Assembly (NCBI RefSeq): GCF_029784155.1 | Contig: NC_073691.1 | Location: 143,500,461 to 143,564,460 of the forward strand | Source of the DNA: Uranotaenia lowii | Taxonomy: Eukaryota; Arthropoda; Insecta; Diptera; Culicidae | Length of the DNA: 64,000 nt | Direction of reading: 5' to 3' | In this document: positions 1-14,079 of the stretch, piece by piece | How the letters are laid out: each line of letters opens with the position of its first letter | Position numbering within the stretch: position 1 is the stretch's first letter | Notes under the pieces: model-generated | Seen by the model: the letters and a program-made list of their open reading frames with translations, nothing else | Databases searched by the model: none | What the model was told of the DNA's origin: nothing | Position numbers and translations under genes: made by a program

Positions 1-640
1 ATTTTGTTAGCAATTAGATAAGGCACGAGAAAACGATATCCGAGGAAAGCTTCCTGCTTTCCAAGAGCCACAGCTTCGTCCTGTAGCATCTTTTTCGACC
101 AAAGAAAATCAATTAAAACCCTGTGGCCATGTGGCCGTTGCAGTTTATTGCTCCCTGGTCCGGTAAATATCTGTGGGGCTTCCTGCAGAGTTTGAGTGGG
201 TGGCTACCGACTCTTTTTTTTTTATTGTTATTCCATTTTGAGTCGAAGCATTGCGAAATCTTTCGGCAGGAAAATTCGGTACCAGGAAACTTGTCGTAAA
301 TCGATGCTGAGGTTTTTCCTCGGAATCAATCTTCTGGATGGGGCATCTTTTTGTTCGCAATCGTATCGTAAGGTTGTTATCGGCCCTGGGTATCCGGTTA
401 CCGAATCGTTCTGCAAGAGTCGGAACAATGTGTTGACTAATTGGATTCCGTAAAACGAAAATAAAGCTAAACGTTGAGGGTGCAGCAACAGCTAAATTGG
501 AAATAAAACACTACATCAAACCACTTTCGAGAAGTTTCGAGCGGATGGATGATGGGAGCACACTGTGGTGAGAAAAACTCAATTTATTGCTCTAGAATGT
601 TCTAGAAGAGTGAATTTCAAAATCAAAATAGGAGCAACAT

Positions 641-643
<3 letters not shown>
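1..643. other. No gene recognised
   Basis: I see no recognisable protein, RNA gene or repeat. The overlapping short open frames on both strands (about 60-90 codons) have no family resemblance and no low-complexity explanation, and they look like chance. A small exon of a host gene cannot be excluded from sequence alone. Confidence 0.5.

Positions 644-733
<90 letters not shown>
644..733. repeat. (CA)45 microsatellite
   Basis: An uninterrupted run of the dinucleotide CA, about 45 copies. The apparent open frame through it reads Thr-His repeats and is an artefact of the period. Confidence 0.98.
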
Positions 734-737
<4 letters not shown>

Positions 738-1208
738 TCAAAATGAGGGGTATCAAGTTTTTAAATGCAAAATTGAAAGAAATACGTCAAGTTGATATTG
801 ATCAAATTTTGACCGTATCACCCTTTACAATAATGCTAGCTTCCTGTGGGATCCTGCCAGGGTCACGTGAAGCCTAACATCGAAACTAACATCGATTTCA
901 GGGGCAGCCAGATTAGGTGTACCTTTCCCAATTCCATGAACTGTCGGCCTACTACACGACCGCTGCCAGGAACTGGTAGAGGAAATGTTTCCCCATCGCC
1001 AGAGTGCGCTTGCGCATTGCCACTGATGTCAGGAACTGCCGGCTGAGCCCTTAAAACAGCGATACGATCACTACAGGGAACACGTACTGGTCCCACACTT
1101 ACTTTTTTTTTGTTTTTTTTTCTGATGAACACGGATGAACACTATAGTATTCAAGTATCACACAATCTATCATAACAATACAGTTTAATTTACTATATTT
1201 ATAGTTCA
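734..1208. other. No gene recognised
   Basis: Opposite-strand open frames of 66 and 89 codons overlap around 850-1130, a stretch slightly richer in GC than its surroundings. Neither shows a motif I recognise. It may be part of an unrecognised transposon, since a T-rich run (1103-1120) ends it. Confidence 0.4.
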
Positions 1209-2552
<1,344 letters not shown>

Positions 2553-2655
2553 TCGTATTTTCAATTGAATCAACTATACCGTTACAGTTGAATCCATTCT
2601 ATTCATAATTGATTGCGTAAAATCAATCATCAGTTTGAAGTTAGGTCTATTATTA

Positions 2656-3951
2656 AAGGGTGTCCATGATGAAATTGCAAAACACAAATTGATTCGCAAA
2701 ATTCGAAGTTTCATCCGATTACAATCAAATTTTCAGGGATCGAAAAATAACTATTAATCTTCATTTTACCGTTTGACTCGAATTTTATTTACAGTCCATA
2801 CGCAAATGGCCGCACCTGGGCCTTAACCCCGGCATTAAGATTCTGCACAACCTGTGAATCAACCGTTTTTTGCATGTAAACCTATACTTTTTTCAGTTCC
2901 TCGACAGTCTTCACTATCTTAGGTCGTTTAAGAAGGTGCTGCTTCATAATCGTCCAGTACTTCTCGATGGGGCGGAGCTCCGGAGTGTTGGGAGGGTTGA
3001 ACATTTTCGGCACGAAATTGATCTTATTATCCGCATACCACTTCACTATGTCCATGTAATAGTGGCATGAGGCCAAATCCGGCCAGAAGATATTTGGGAC
3101 GTTGTGGGCCTTCAGGAGAGGAAGCAGTCGCTTCTAGAGGCACTCTTTCATGTACACCTGTCCGTTCATCGTGTCCTGGGTCACGAAAGATGCACTCCGC
3201 TTCCCGCACGTGCAGATGGCTTGCCAAACCAGGAACTTATTCGCAAATTTGGACTTCTTTTGAGTGCGGACATGCTCCGGAACGCTGAACTTATCCTTGG
3301 CCGTGAAAAACAGGTAGCCGGGGATCTGTTTAAAGTCGGCCTCCACATATGTTTCGTCGTCCATGATGCAGTATTCAGCTTTCATCAGCATGTTGAGGTA
3401 CAACTTCCTGGCACGGGTTTTTGGCGGACTTGTTCTCCTTCTCATCGCTTTTAGGGGTCTGTTGAACCTTGAACGTTCGAAGCCCAGTCTTAGTTTTGGC
3501 CTTCTGGACAAAACTTCGGCTTAGTTGCAGCTTCTTAGGCACATCCCTAACGGAGGCGTTCGGGATACAGTTGAAGGCCCCAACTACGCGGTTGTGATTT
3601 TTGGTGTTGTACGGAATACTTTCTCCTTCACTTCTGGGCTTCCGATGGGTGGTCAATAGTTCTACGAACCGCTTAATCTCTCGTGACACCGGGGAACTCG
3701 CGATTCCCAACGTTTAAGCAGTGGAAAGATGCGAGAGATCCTTGTTCTTGTGATGAATGCGCAAGATTTTATCACGCACGAGCTGCTCTATCGAGTCCAT
3801 TTCCGCGAGTTTTGATCACAGGACTTTAAAACTTGCAGAATGTAAACAATGCACTATGAACTAAATCCACCCAAATTTTCAATAATTTCTCCCCAACGGT
3901 TAAAAAGTTAAAGCCATTTCATAGTGTGGCAATTTCTTCGTGGACACCCTG
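2656..3951 (-). mobile_element. mariner-type transposon (D37E, ITmD37E-like), inactive
   Basis: The 1296-bp element is bounded by inverted ends, AAGGGTGTCCATGATGAAAT on the left and the complement of ATTTCTTCGTGGACACCCTG on the right, each flanked by the dinucleotide TA (2654-2655 and 3952-3953). TA target duplication is the rule for the Tc1/mariner superfamily. It encodes one transposase on the minus strand, now broken. The spacing of the last two catalytic residues (D-37-E) points to the ITmD37E family known from mosquitoes. It is non-functional as it stands. Confidence 0.9.
2789..3800 (-). pseudogene. Transposase of the D37E mariner family, broken
   Basis: DDE transposases cut and rejoin the element ends in the nucleus. 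The reading starts at an ATG at 3800 (MDSIEQL...), meets TAA at 3714-3716, then a frameshift between about 3375 and 3511, a TAG at 3134-3136, another TAG at 2882-2884, and ends at TAA 2789-2791, about 335 codons in all, a usual length for the family. An N-terminal helix-turn-helix-like part precedes the catalytic domain. The three catalytic positions survive: Asp in MDDETY, Asp in WPDLASCHY, and Glu in ELRPIEKYW, with 37 residues between the last two. Because the acidic triad is intact but four lesions interrupt the frame, this is a dead copy of moderate age. Confidence 0.9.
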
Positions 3952-3953
3952 TA

Positions 3954-5361
3954 GCTGCTTTTTCAAAACACTTTCGTTAATGTTTTAAAACAAAAAATAA
4001 TGCAATATTTTTTAAAACCACTTTCAACACTTTGTCCGGCGCCAAAATATGCTTTTATCCCGAAAACGTCAACAACTTCCCAGGAACCATCGCGAATCGT
4101 TTTGCACAAATGTGTTATTTGATCTTTGCACCCGACCATCGTTGAACACCAGAAAAACCGCAATTCAATATTTTGAACTGCCGAAGCAGAACAAACACAT
4201 TGAAATGAAACGAAAACGACGCAACACGACCCGACACGAAAGTGCTGCCCCGCTTTTCCGACGAATTTTGAATCATCGAGTCCGAATTCCAAAACCGCAT
4301 CAAGTATCAAAAACAAAAAGGGAAAGCAATTTTTGAATCTTTGTAACGAGGAAGGGGGTAGGGTGAAGTTCGTCGAGCGGTTGCCGGAATTGAAATTGAA
4401 TTGAACATTTTCAAAGGTGAACGAAATTGTTGTTCGTTGATTGGATTGTTAATTTCATTCGGCTCGTGTCGTCTGGAGTTGCTTTCGTTTGGTCCTGGCT
4501 CCACTCCAGTAGCCGATTGCTTTCTCTGTTAAGTCGGATGATTTTCGATGGCAACGATATAATGGCCGCCTGGCGCCGGAAAATGAAACGCTTGATCTAG
4601 GATAGGAAGGGGCCGGCTTGAGTAGAATGCCTCCCCTAGTAAACGATGAAACATCTGGCCCAAGCCGCGTTAAGGCTCAATTTCAAATGCTATGATGGGT
4701 TATTACTTTACCAAGAATCGAGCTTTTCCCGCTCGAGCAAAAGCACTTCCTCGAAAATGCTTCATTACCAATGGATATTATTTTCATAAGTTCCCAGTTG
4801 TGTGCTTCAACGAAAGGTGAATAATTTAAACGCAATAAACGAAAATAGACGCATTTTGTTCGCTCGCAAGATTTGTTGCTAGGAAATGACCTATGAGGCA
4901 TTGAGTGGTGGTAAATTATTATCACTTTGCGGATTTTTATTGGGGCAAAAATTGGTTTTCACTGCTCGTCTCTTAATTCTTTAATCATGTGCCAAAATCG
5001 AACGGTTTTCGAAAAAACATTATCTCATATTTTCCGCAAATTATGACAAACATCATAACTTTGTTATGACGTTCTTGAATATCGATGAACTGTAATAACA
5101 ATAATCAAATATAAAAAAATATCAACAAATCGAAACCATAAAACATTCATATAACTCAAAAATATTAAAAAAAAGTAAAACAAAAAACAACATGATTTAA
5201 AAGACAAACATTCTTAGGATAAAAAATAATTATTGTTATTGCAACTAATAAACAAACAGTTTTCAACAAATTATTAAATTTACGCTTGAGGTTCAAGATT
5301 TTTTACGCATTTTCAACAACTCGGCTCGTTTCTTTATTGGCAAACGGCTATGCTCTGTCCG
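3954..5361. other. No gene recognised
   Basis: AT-rich sequence with scattered short open frames (60-117 codons) on both strands and no family resemblance. The GC-richer stretch 4320-4690 shows nothing recognisable. It runs directly into the 9-bp satellite. Confidence 0.5.
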
Positions 5362-7204
5362 AGTCAATTTTGTCAATTTATCAATTTATCAATTTTGTCA
5401 ATTTTGTCAATTTGGTCAATTTTGTCAATTTTGTCAATTTTGTCAATTTTGTCAATTTTGTCAATTTTGTCCATTTTGTCAATTTTGTCAATTTTGTCAA
5501 TTTTGTCAATTTTATCAATTTTGTCAATTTTGTCAATTTTGTCAATTTTGTCAATTTTGTCAATTTTTTCAATTTTTCCAATTTTGTCAATTTTGTAAAT
5601 TTTGTAAATTTTGTCAATTTTGTCAATTTTGTCAATTTTGTCATTTTTGTCAATTTTGTAAATTTTGTCAATTTTGTCAAATTGGTCAATTTGTCAATTT
5701 TGTCAATTTTGTCAATTTTGTCAATTTTGTCAATTTTGTCAATTTTGTCAATTTTGTCAATTTTGTCAATTTTGTCAATTTTGTCAATTTTGTCAATGTT
5801 GTCATTTTTGTCAATTTTGTCAATTTTGTCAATTTCGTCAATTTTGTCAATTTTGTCAATTTTGTCAATTTTGTCAATTTTGTCATTTTGTCAATTTTGT
5901 CAATTTCCTCAATTTTGTCAATTTTGTCAATTTTGTCAATTTTGTCAATTTTGTCAATTTAGGCAATTTTGTCAATTTTGTCAATTTTGTCAATTTTGTC
6001 AATTTTGTCAATTTTGTCAATTTTGTCAAATTTGTCAATTTTGTCAATTTTGTCAATTTTGTCAATTTTGTCAATTTTGTCAATTTTGTCAATTTTGTCA
6101 ATTTTGTCAATTTTGTCAATTTTGTCAATTTTGTCAATTTTGTCAATTTTGTCAATTTTGTCAATTTTGTCAATTTTGTCAATTTTGTCAATTTGGTCAA
6201 TTTTGTCAATTTTGTCAATTTTGTCAATTTTGTCAATTTTGTCAATTTTGTCAATTTTGTCAATTTTGTCAATTTTGTCAATTTTGTCAATTTTGTCAAT
6301 TTTGTCAATTTTGTCAATTTTGTCAATTTTGTCAATTTTGTCAATTTTGTCAATTTTGTCAATTTTGTCAATTTTGTCAATTTTGTCAATTTTGTCAATT
6401 TTGTCAATTTTGTCAATTTTGTCAATTTTGTCAAATTTGTCAAATTTGTCAAATTTGTCGATTTTGTCAATTTTGTCGATTTTGTCAATTTTGTCAATTT
6501 TGTCAATTTTATCTATTTCGTTAATTTTAACAATTTTGTCAATTTTGTCAATTTTGTCAATTTTGTCAATTTTGTCAATTTTGTCAATTTTGTCAATTTT
6601 GTCAATTTTGTCAATTTTGTCAATTTTGTCAATTTTGTCAATTTTGTCAATTTTGTCAATTTTGTCAATTTTGTCAATTTTGTCAATTTTGTCAATTTTG
6701 TCAATTTTGTCAATTTTGTCAATTTTGTCCATTTTGTCAATTTTGTCAATTTTGTCATTTTTTGTCAATTTTGTCAATTTTGTCAATTTTGTCAATTTTG
6801 TCAATTTTGTCAATTTTGTCAATTTTGTCAATTTTGTCAATTTTGTCATTTTTGTCAATTTTGTCAATTTTGTCAATTTTGTCAATTTTGTCAATTTTGT
6901 CAATTTTGTCAATTTTGTCAATTTTGTCAATTTTGTCAATTTTGTCAATTTTGTCAATTTTGTCAATTTTGTCAATTTTGTCAATTTTGTCAATTTTGTC
7001 AATTTTGTCAATTTTGTCAATTTTGTCAATTTTGTCAATTTTGTCAACTTTGTCATTTTTGTCAATTTTGTCAATTTTATATTTCTGTCACTTTTGTTTA
7101 ATTCGCCATTTTAGACTTTTTTGTCATTTTTGCTATTTTTTAAATTTTGTCAATTTTTCTAATTTGGACATTTTACTCAGTTTTGTAATTTTTTGTCAAT
7201 TTTG
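5362..7204. repeat. 9-bp minisatellite, unit TTTTGTCAA (~190 copies)
   Basis: A tandem array of TTTTGTCAA (TTGACAAAA on the other strand), nearly homogeneous from about 5388 to 7078, with looser units (GTCATTTTT, GTAAATTTT, TTATCAATT) at both edges. Single-base indels near 5690, 5885 and 6758 shift the phase. Because the period is a multiple of three and the unit has no stop in five of six frames, it creates long false open frames reading (VNF)n, (ILS)n, (FCQ)n, (TKL)n and (DKI)n. The most homogeneous part, 6010-6440, is probably the most recently amplified. I do not treat any of these frames as a gene. Confidence 0.97.
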
Positions 7205-7426
7205 AGAATTGGATGTCATTTCTCAAGGTAAGGTTTTTTTTTCTTTCTGAAAATCCAGGATAGCGATTCAAGTTTTTAATCAGACCACAACATATTTATA
7301 TGTATAATCTTCAGATAGATTTATTCTTGACAACTTCAAAAATCAAAGGAACACTAAAATGCAAATAAGCCATGGACTTTCTGGATTTTTTTCATTTGTT
7401 ACCAACTACAGAAAGTATGGTTAAAC

Positions 7427-7910
7427 TATGGTTGCCAGATTTTTTTCAGCACGTATCCGGACTGGACAAACCGAGCAATTTTCTATAAAAACCTGGCAAA
7501 ATCCGAGCATTCCATTTCTAAATTGACGACCAAAAACTCCGGCAATATCTGGGCAAATTTTGTCAAAACCTCGAAATAGCTCAACAAAAACAAGATAAAA
7601 AAACGAAAAAAAAAATTGTTCATCATTATTTATAAACAGATTTTAAATCGCATTTATGGTTTCGAAAAAACCTATCATGATTATTTGTGCAAAATTTGCT
7701 CGATTTTTTTTGTTTTGGTGGCTTAATAAAAAAAATTTACCACTCAATTAATTTCTCTTTTTTTAATTGCCAAATATAGCGATAAAATTCAGGCAAAATC
7801 CGGGAATTTTTCAATGAAATCCGAGCAACAGGGCCGGGCCGGACTGCTGCCAAATTTTATATCAAATATCTGGGCAAACCGGGATAAATCAGGGCAATCT
7901 GGCAACCTAA
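7427..7910. mobile_element. hAT-like MITE, copy 1 (empty-site copy)
   Basis: The ends are TATGGTTGCCAGATT and AATCTGGCAACCTAA, inverted repeats of about 13 bp. The body has repeated 'CCGGGCAAAATCCGGG' type motifs. It is 484 bp and non-coding. The same family recurs at 15909-17093, where an exact 8-bp duplication marks it as hAT-type. Here the flanks (GGTTAAAC and GGCACATA) no longer match, so it is an older insertion. Confidence 0.75.
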
Positions 7911-10112
7911 GGCACATATCTACGTAATTTTGAAAAATTGAAAAATGAAAATAACTTATCTACACAATGAATCCAACATCATTGACATCGGTTAACATTT
8001 GCAGCCAGGGAAACCCCACCAAACTACAAATCAAAGAAAAACTTCTTTTAAAATTTAGTAAGGGGTTTTGAGTGTTATGTTATGTTTTGCGTTTGAATCC
8101 TGTAGTTCAATTTTAATGCAATTCAGAATTTATCACAAAGACATGGTAACGATTTGTTAATGTCATATATGGTGTATTATTTAATTCCGCTGGAGGCGAG
8201 TCAATTTTTTTAAATGTTTGAAATCGCTCATTTTGAAACACTTTTCTGGATCCAATTATTTTGCATTATTATGGCAGTTTCATTTTTGAACTGAAAGTTC
8301 TATATAAATGAGGGGGAGGGGGGGTCTAACCCCTAAACACCTCCCTCCCTCCCGCGGTCGCACGGCCTTGGTCCATTAAAAAGTGGTGCTTAGGTAGGAC
8401 AACTGTTTCAAAATCATCAAATGATCAGAGTAAATGAAACTTTCTATTTTGGTTTTGTTATAAAATTAATAACGAAGTTCAGGTCTTCTTTCAGTTGTAA
8501 AAAGATTTTACTGATGGTTTAGGGTAAACTTTTTCCAACATCGTTAAAAAAATGTATACGACCTTTCCTGAATATCCAGTTATCAATAAGAATGAAAAAT
8601 CATTTGTCAATAGTTGCTTCTATCAAATTCATATTAAAACCATTTATCTCGTAATTAATGTAATTTAATTGATTGTACCTCGGCAGATCAATTGGCTCTA
8701 CCTTTTGCCGGGATTGAAAAATTTCCTGGTCCCATTGTGTCGGTTCGGTCCAAACGTTGTTGTAAGCTCACAAAAGCAGCAAAATTCCTCCGTGAATGGG
8801 CTGATAAATCAGCGTGCAACTACACTGTGTCATTCAACCATTTATATTTCGAAATGAGCCGCCCCCAAAATAGCCATAATCGTATCAGTAATAGAAGCCA
8901 GTTAGCATCCAGTTTGTATGAAACAGGGAAACATAAATCTGCCTCTCTGTCTCTATGGTTTTCGACAACAAACCACTGCTGGCTAGAAGTAGAAGTGGAA
9001 TGAGAAATTCATAAAAGCCGGTCCCGAACTAATCAAGGCACGAAATCAAATTCGTTCCAGTGTGGCCTACCTGGACAAAGACGCTCAAAAAAAAATATAA
9101 TAGGTACCTTACTAATAAAAATGAACAAATATAAAAATATGCCGAAATGACCTGTCGATGTGCAGCTCCCCTACCGGGGAGGGCGGGGGTTACAAAACTT
9201 CCGTTTAGCCCGGCCGCCGCCGAGAGTGGCTAGATCATGAAAACCGGAACCGGATCAACGGAATCGCTGAGAGTAGAGTGTGTTACGGCACTTTCGGCAC
9301 GGCCCCTGAAACGGATGTGCAAAATGGCTAGAATATGGAGAGTAGGATTTTTGCAAGCGAAAAAATGGATCATAAAAATATGGTCATAAATTCACGCCTC
9401 ATCCTGCCTCCGGCTTCCATTCACCTTTTGTGAGTGGCTTTTTAATGCTCTGGCATATCGTCTGTGATGATGGTAGCCAAAAATTACCCTACGTTTATTG
9501 TTTGGTGAACCATTTTCATTTCAGCATCAAGTGCTTGGCCCCGGTGCACAGTTCCTTTTTCCGGGCCGGCGGCGGGGGTGGTTGGTCCGATATTGGCACT
9601 AGAGGGTAGGCTGGGAATGCTATCTACTTTTCTGCGATCTGGTCGGGGGATTCAATGGGAAATTGAATTTCGCTATCTTCGAAAACGGAATAAAAAGTGG
9701 TGTAAAAATAAGTTTCAATAACAGCAACATGCAACCAAAATTGAATGAGTGACAAAATGATTGACTGGCGCTGGAAGTTTGAAGAAAATCATTTCAACAA
9801 AAAAAAAAACAAGTTTTAAGAAGATTTGAGCCATTTTTTCAAAGTGATAAAATGTTGATAATAAACTATCGCACCCTTTTAAAAAATATTTTTACGCACA
9901 ATGCTTTTATTACTTCTAATGGTAAAAAGGTCAGTTGTGTTAGCAATTGATATAATCGGATGCTGAATATTGAACTTTTCAACTACTCAGCCAAACGAAT
10001 ATTCGTCAGAACATTCGGGCGAATATTCTGTCAAGTTTTTAATAAAAATACAAAAGCGATAATTTTAATTAGCTTCTATTTAATCCATCTCAATGCCCCT
10101 CATGTTTGGATG
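7911..10112. other. No gene recognised; contains a GC-rich island
   Basis: Apart from the short repeat at 8187-8372 no gene is visible. Open frames at 8669-8857 and 8692-9003 (62 and 103 codons) overlap and show no motif. Around 9140-9620 there is a locally GC-rich, low-repeat segment with runs such as GGCCGCCGCCGAGAG and GGGCCGGCGGCGGGGG. It stands out from the AT-rich neighbourhood and could be single-copy host DNA, for example a regulatory or untranslated region, but nothing proves it. Confidence 0.4.
8187..8372 (+). repeat. Dispersed repeat, copy 1 (CCGCTGGAGGCGAG...CACGGCCTTG)
   Basis: It begins CCGCTGGAGGCGAGTCAATT and ends with a C-rich stretch and CGCACGGCCTTG. A diverged copy with the same start, the CCCCTAAA segment and the same end is at 62422-62592. 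No coding capacity. It includes a G-rich run followed by a C-rich run (8308-8356) that could pair. Confidence 0.6.
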
Positions 10113-11975
10113 CAGGCTAATCAGAATAAAATTTCGGGAAGTAGGACATTTTGCTCAAAATACTTTGAAAAAGTAAGACGTTTTTCAATCTGAAGTAGGA
10201 CGCTTTATTTTGTGATTTTTATTTAAAAAAAAGTTTTTACACTAATTTTTCATAAGATAAGATGATATCACACCAAATTAAGATCAATTTTTTTTTCCAC
10301 AATTTTATGTAATTCTGTTTTTTTACTCAATAGTTTATCGTTAGTATTTATTTTTATATATAAAAAAAGAAAATTATTCTTGTTCTGGAGCATACTTCTC
10401 TGAAGAGCCGATTTTCACAATCTTTCACATTAATTTTCGAAATAAGTTCAACTACATTTTTAGTTTCTCAGTTACTTACATTGAAGCTTTTAAAAGTGAT
10501 TTTCATTAATCAAAAAAGCTCTTGAAGCAGATGTTGTTTTCGTTTTCCTTAAAACATACGTATCTTCAAATAAAAGAATTTATTGCAAAGACGACAAGCC
10601 TACACTAAATAAAAAAGATTCACTCAGGAATTCTGCTGATTAATCCATTTAAAATCAAAATCAACTTAAATTTTTTGAATATGTGTTTTGATGTTATTTT
10701 GAATGTTATTTTAAATTCATATCAAATGATCTTAGGATCTATTCTAACATTTCAACTCTCATCAAAGGAAATATAAAGCTATGAAATAGGCATAGTTATA
10801 ATTCCATTTGAAAATGTACAAAATCTTCAAACTGCACTGCATTATTATGATTTTTCCAACATTTACGAAATGTATAAGATTCCTGAGTATGAATTCTTAA
10901 CATTAGATTTTCAATTTCCAAACTATAATATTTCATCCATTTTCCTTTTGGAATCTTCAACAAAACATGTTTTATTTTAATTCATATCGATTTTTCCATT
11001 AAAGTGTATGAAAATGAATAGCACTTCTATTGAAATATTGAATTTGCTTAATAAACCTTGACAAATGCGCCATTTGCTATAAACTAGACATGTTTTGTTC
11101 AATGGCTGCAGATCGTAATAAATTAAAACAATATCAAGTCATCGGTCTTTATGTATATGTGTGATTCATTTACGTCGATTGTTATAATTTTCCACATAAC
11201 AAATATGAAAACAAATTCTTCTTTCAATCTATTTCTCGGCAATTTTTTTTAATATATGCTCTAAAATCAGCTTCAAATTTTAAAATTTACATGACAACGT
11301 TATGATTCATATTTTTTTAAATGAAGTTTAACATCAGTCTATGCAAACAGCTGTCGTATGTATAAAAATTTAACTAAATGGTTGGCTTCTTATTTGGACT
11401 AAACATTAAATCTGCTGTTGAGTTTAGCTGAAAATGCATTTCGCCTGAGTTTTCGCTGTTAGAACAATTCAAGGTTTGTTTTAGAAGAATTTTAAACGTG
11501 AAAATAAAAACACCATTTTTCGAGCGTTGAAATTGAAAACGTATTTTCAAATTACCTGGCGACGGATGATTCAAAACCACAGTTCTCAAGTTGATCTTAT
11601 TTATCAATCGTTTTCCAAACTTTCACTTCTTTACTGCAAAGCGTTGAATTACCACCGAAAAGCAATCGTACCAAAACATAAACAAAACAAGGGTTTTAAT
11701 GACACGGTATAAGAAAAATATCTTACTTTGGATGAAATATTATAGTTTTGCATTGAAATGGGAAAGCGCAAATAAGGATTTCGTGAAAAATGCATAGAAA
11801 TAATAAAAAAAAAACGCTAAGTAAAAAAATCGATCAACAAAATAATGGCCCTTACCGTAAAAAAGTAGAACGATTTGGGTCCAAAGTTGGGCGGTAGGAC
11901 GGTAGGACAAGGGTCGAAAAAGTAGGACATCAAATCCTATCAAATCCTATCAAAATAGGACGTCTGGTAAGCCTA
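10113..11975. mobile_element. Probable hAT-like non-autonomous element with GTAGGAC repeats
   Basis: The left end CAGGCTAATCAGA and the complement of the right end TCTGGTAAGCCTA are similar inverted ends. Motifs of the GTAGGAC/GTCCTAC type follow inside each end (10140-10205 and 11893-11960). The 8-bp flanks TTTGGATG and TTTGAAAG agree at six positions, as expected for an old 8-bp hAT duplication. The 1.86-kb interior is very AT-rich and has no transposase. Confidence 0.5.
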
Positions 11976-11983
11976 TTTGAAAG

Positions 11984-12689
11984 GCGAATATTTTCAACCA
12001 GATGATATTATTAGATGATGATCACAAGATCTTTTTCAAGAAGGGGGCACGCTGATTTTCAAAACATCACCAACAACTTAAGGAATAAAATTATTATTGA
12101 AATTCTTAATTCATTTCCAAACTTTGTCCATCGGGTGCAGGAAGGTGTTTGTGATTAAAGTAGGTTAAAAAAATTGATAGAATTTGCGAATCTGGAGAAA
12201 TAACAGCGATTTTTCAAAAACAACTTTTTTTTAGAAAAAAAAAGTAAATTAGATTTTTGCAATTTTTTCGCATACATTGTTCGATAACTTACATGTGCAT
12301 TGAAATATCGCAATACAAATATCATGAGCAAATTTCTTTTAATCTTCCGAACCTTTTTTTGTCAGTACATCACTCAAAAATATCCACGCGTTTCCAAAAA
12401 TTGGGATTTTGATTAGTTTTATTTTAAAACAACACCATGCATTTAAGGGTTAAATTGCATATTTGATATCGAATAAGCTGAAAGTCGAGTTCGAGCAAGA
12501 TATCTAAAAAAAAAAGTTGTTAAAAAACCATGATCTATAACTTTATTTAAGCATACCATATTTTTGTCACACGTTCGTGCAATTCAGGACGATTTTTGAA
12601 AAAAATTGACTCTGTATTTATTCATTCATTAGTCTCTAAATTCTGTCAAAATAAATGTTACACTCGTATAAAATTCCTCACCAGAGCCA
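11984..12689. other. No gene recognised
   Basis: AT-rich sequence with homopolymer runs; no open frame of note and no repeat partner that I can see within the window. Confidence 0.5.
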
Positions 12690-14047
12690 CAATTCGTTCC
12701 ATTTGCTTGATCACTTTCCAAGTCATTAACAAAAATATCATAGTCCCCCTGTTTAATTAACAAGGAAACGTATCTTGTACCCCAACCTATGCTAAATTTG
12801 CTTGTTCATTTCTCGAGGCATTTTAGCTTCCTTTTAAAGCTCTCCACTGAAGAGAATGTCCTAATTTCTAATTTCCATATAATTTCCTATGATAAATTTA
12901 ACCTCTTTTGATTAAAATGTTATCGTATTAGGCAAAAAATGCATAAGAGCCCTCCTTTTTCCAAATCATCCTCCACTGGAGGGTTCCCGAAATAAGCAAA
13001 GAAACATTTCTCCATCCCAAAAACCGTCCCCTACTCACGTTGGTTTCTTTTGTATGATTAATTCTATAGATATTCAACAAAAATGAATGAGACTTCCATC
13101 TCCTCTTCCTTTCTCACTCAATGGAAGAATGAAGGGTCCCAAATAATTATAGAAACATTTCTCGTATCAAAATACAGTCCCATACCAAATTCGGTGCCTT
13201 TCGCCTATTTGTTTACTGGAATCAGGGAGGGGTCTCAAACTACCAGAGAGTCTTTTTCCGTATCCAAATATCCTCTCATGCCAAATTTAGTTCCATTTGT
13301 TCGATTATATCAACCGTCATGCAAAAAATTGTATGGGAGCCTTTATGTTTCTTTAATGAAAGGTGGGAAGCGCTTAAAACCATCTAGGGAACATTTCGTT
13401 CACCCAAATACCCTCGCATGCCAAATTTGATTCCCCTAGCTTGATCAGTTATCGGGTATTGAAAAAAAATTGTATGGGCCCCCTCCCCTCTTCCTGTTTT
13501 CTCAATACAAATCGGAAAAAATTTCAAACAGTCATAACTTTTTCTCATATCCAAATATCATCCCAAGGTTTCATTTCTCCGAAAAGTGATCGAATTTTGC
13601 ATTAAAAATTGTTTGGAAGCCCCTCTCCTCTTTCATTCTCTCCACTGGAAGAAGAAAGCGATCTCAGATAATCATCAAAACATTTATCGTTTCTAAATAG
13701 CCTCACATGCCTAATCTGGTTCCATTTGCTTGACTTTTTTGAGTTGAGTTGAGTTGAGTTACTATTTCCTCTCTGGATAAAAGGAGGGGTATCAAACATT
13801 CAAAGGAATGTTTTCTCGTTGCCAAATCCCTTCCCAGGCCAAATTTGGTACCATTTACTTGAAAGGTTCTAAAGGTAAACAAACATTTCGTTTTTGCTTT
13901 GGAGACCCCTCTCCCCTTCCAGTAAGAGGGTGGGGTTTCAAACCATAATAGGAACCATCCTCGGCCTCAAAAGCACTCATCTGCCAAGTTTCAAGAAAAT
14001 AGTTCAGTAGTTTCCTTGTCTATAAGGAACAGAAAGACAGACAGAAA
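12690..14047 (+). repeat. CAGA-tailed tandem repeat, left arm of a palindrome
   Basis: Diverged ~140-150-bp units of the same family as 1209-2552, with cores such as 'CCAAATTTGGTTCCATTTG' and a final unit ending 'GTCTATAAGGAACAGAAAGACAGACAGA'. Open frames inside (for example 13083-13430) follow the repeat and have no independent support. An inner run of four GAGTT/TTGAG units lies at 13733-13761. Confidence 0.8.
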
Positions 14048-14079
14048 TCCATTTATCATATATATGAACATGAATTTCT

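Noticed and set aside
565..795. 76-codon frame of Thr-His repeats
   Set aside because: It is only the (CA)n microsatellite read in frame.
5286..7205. Very long open frames (up to 478 codons) on both strands
   Set aside because: They are produced by the 9-bp satellite, whose period is a multiple of three and which lacks stops in five of six frames; the 'proteins' are pure tripeptide repeats.
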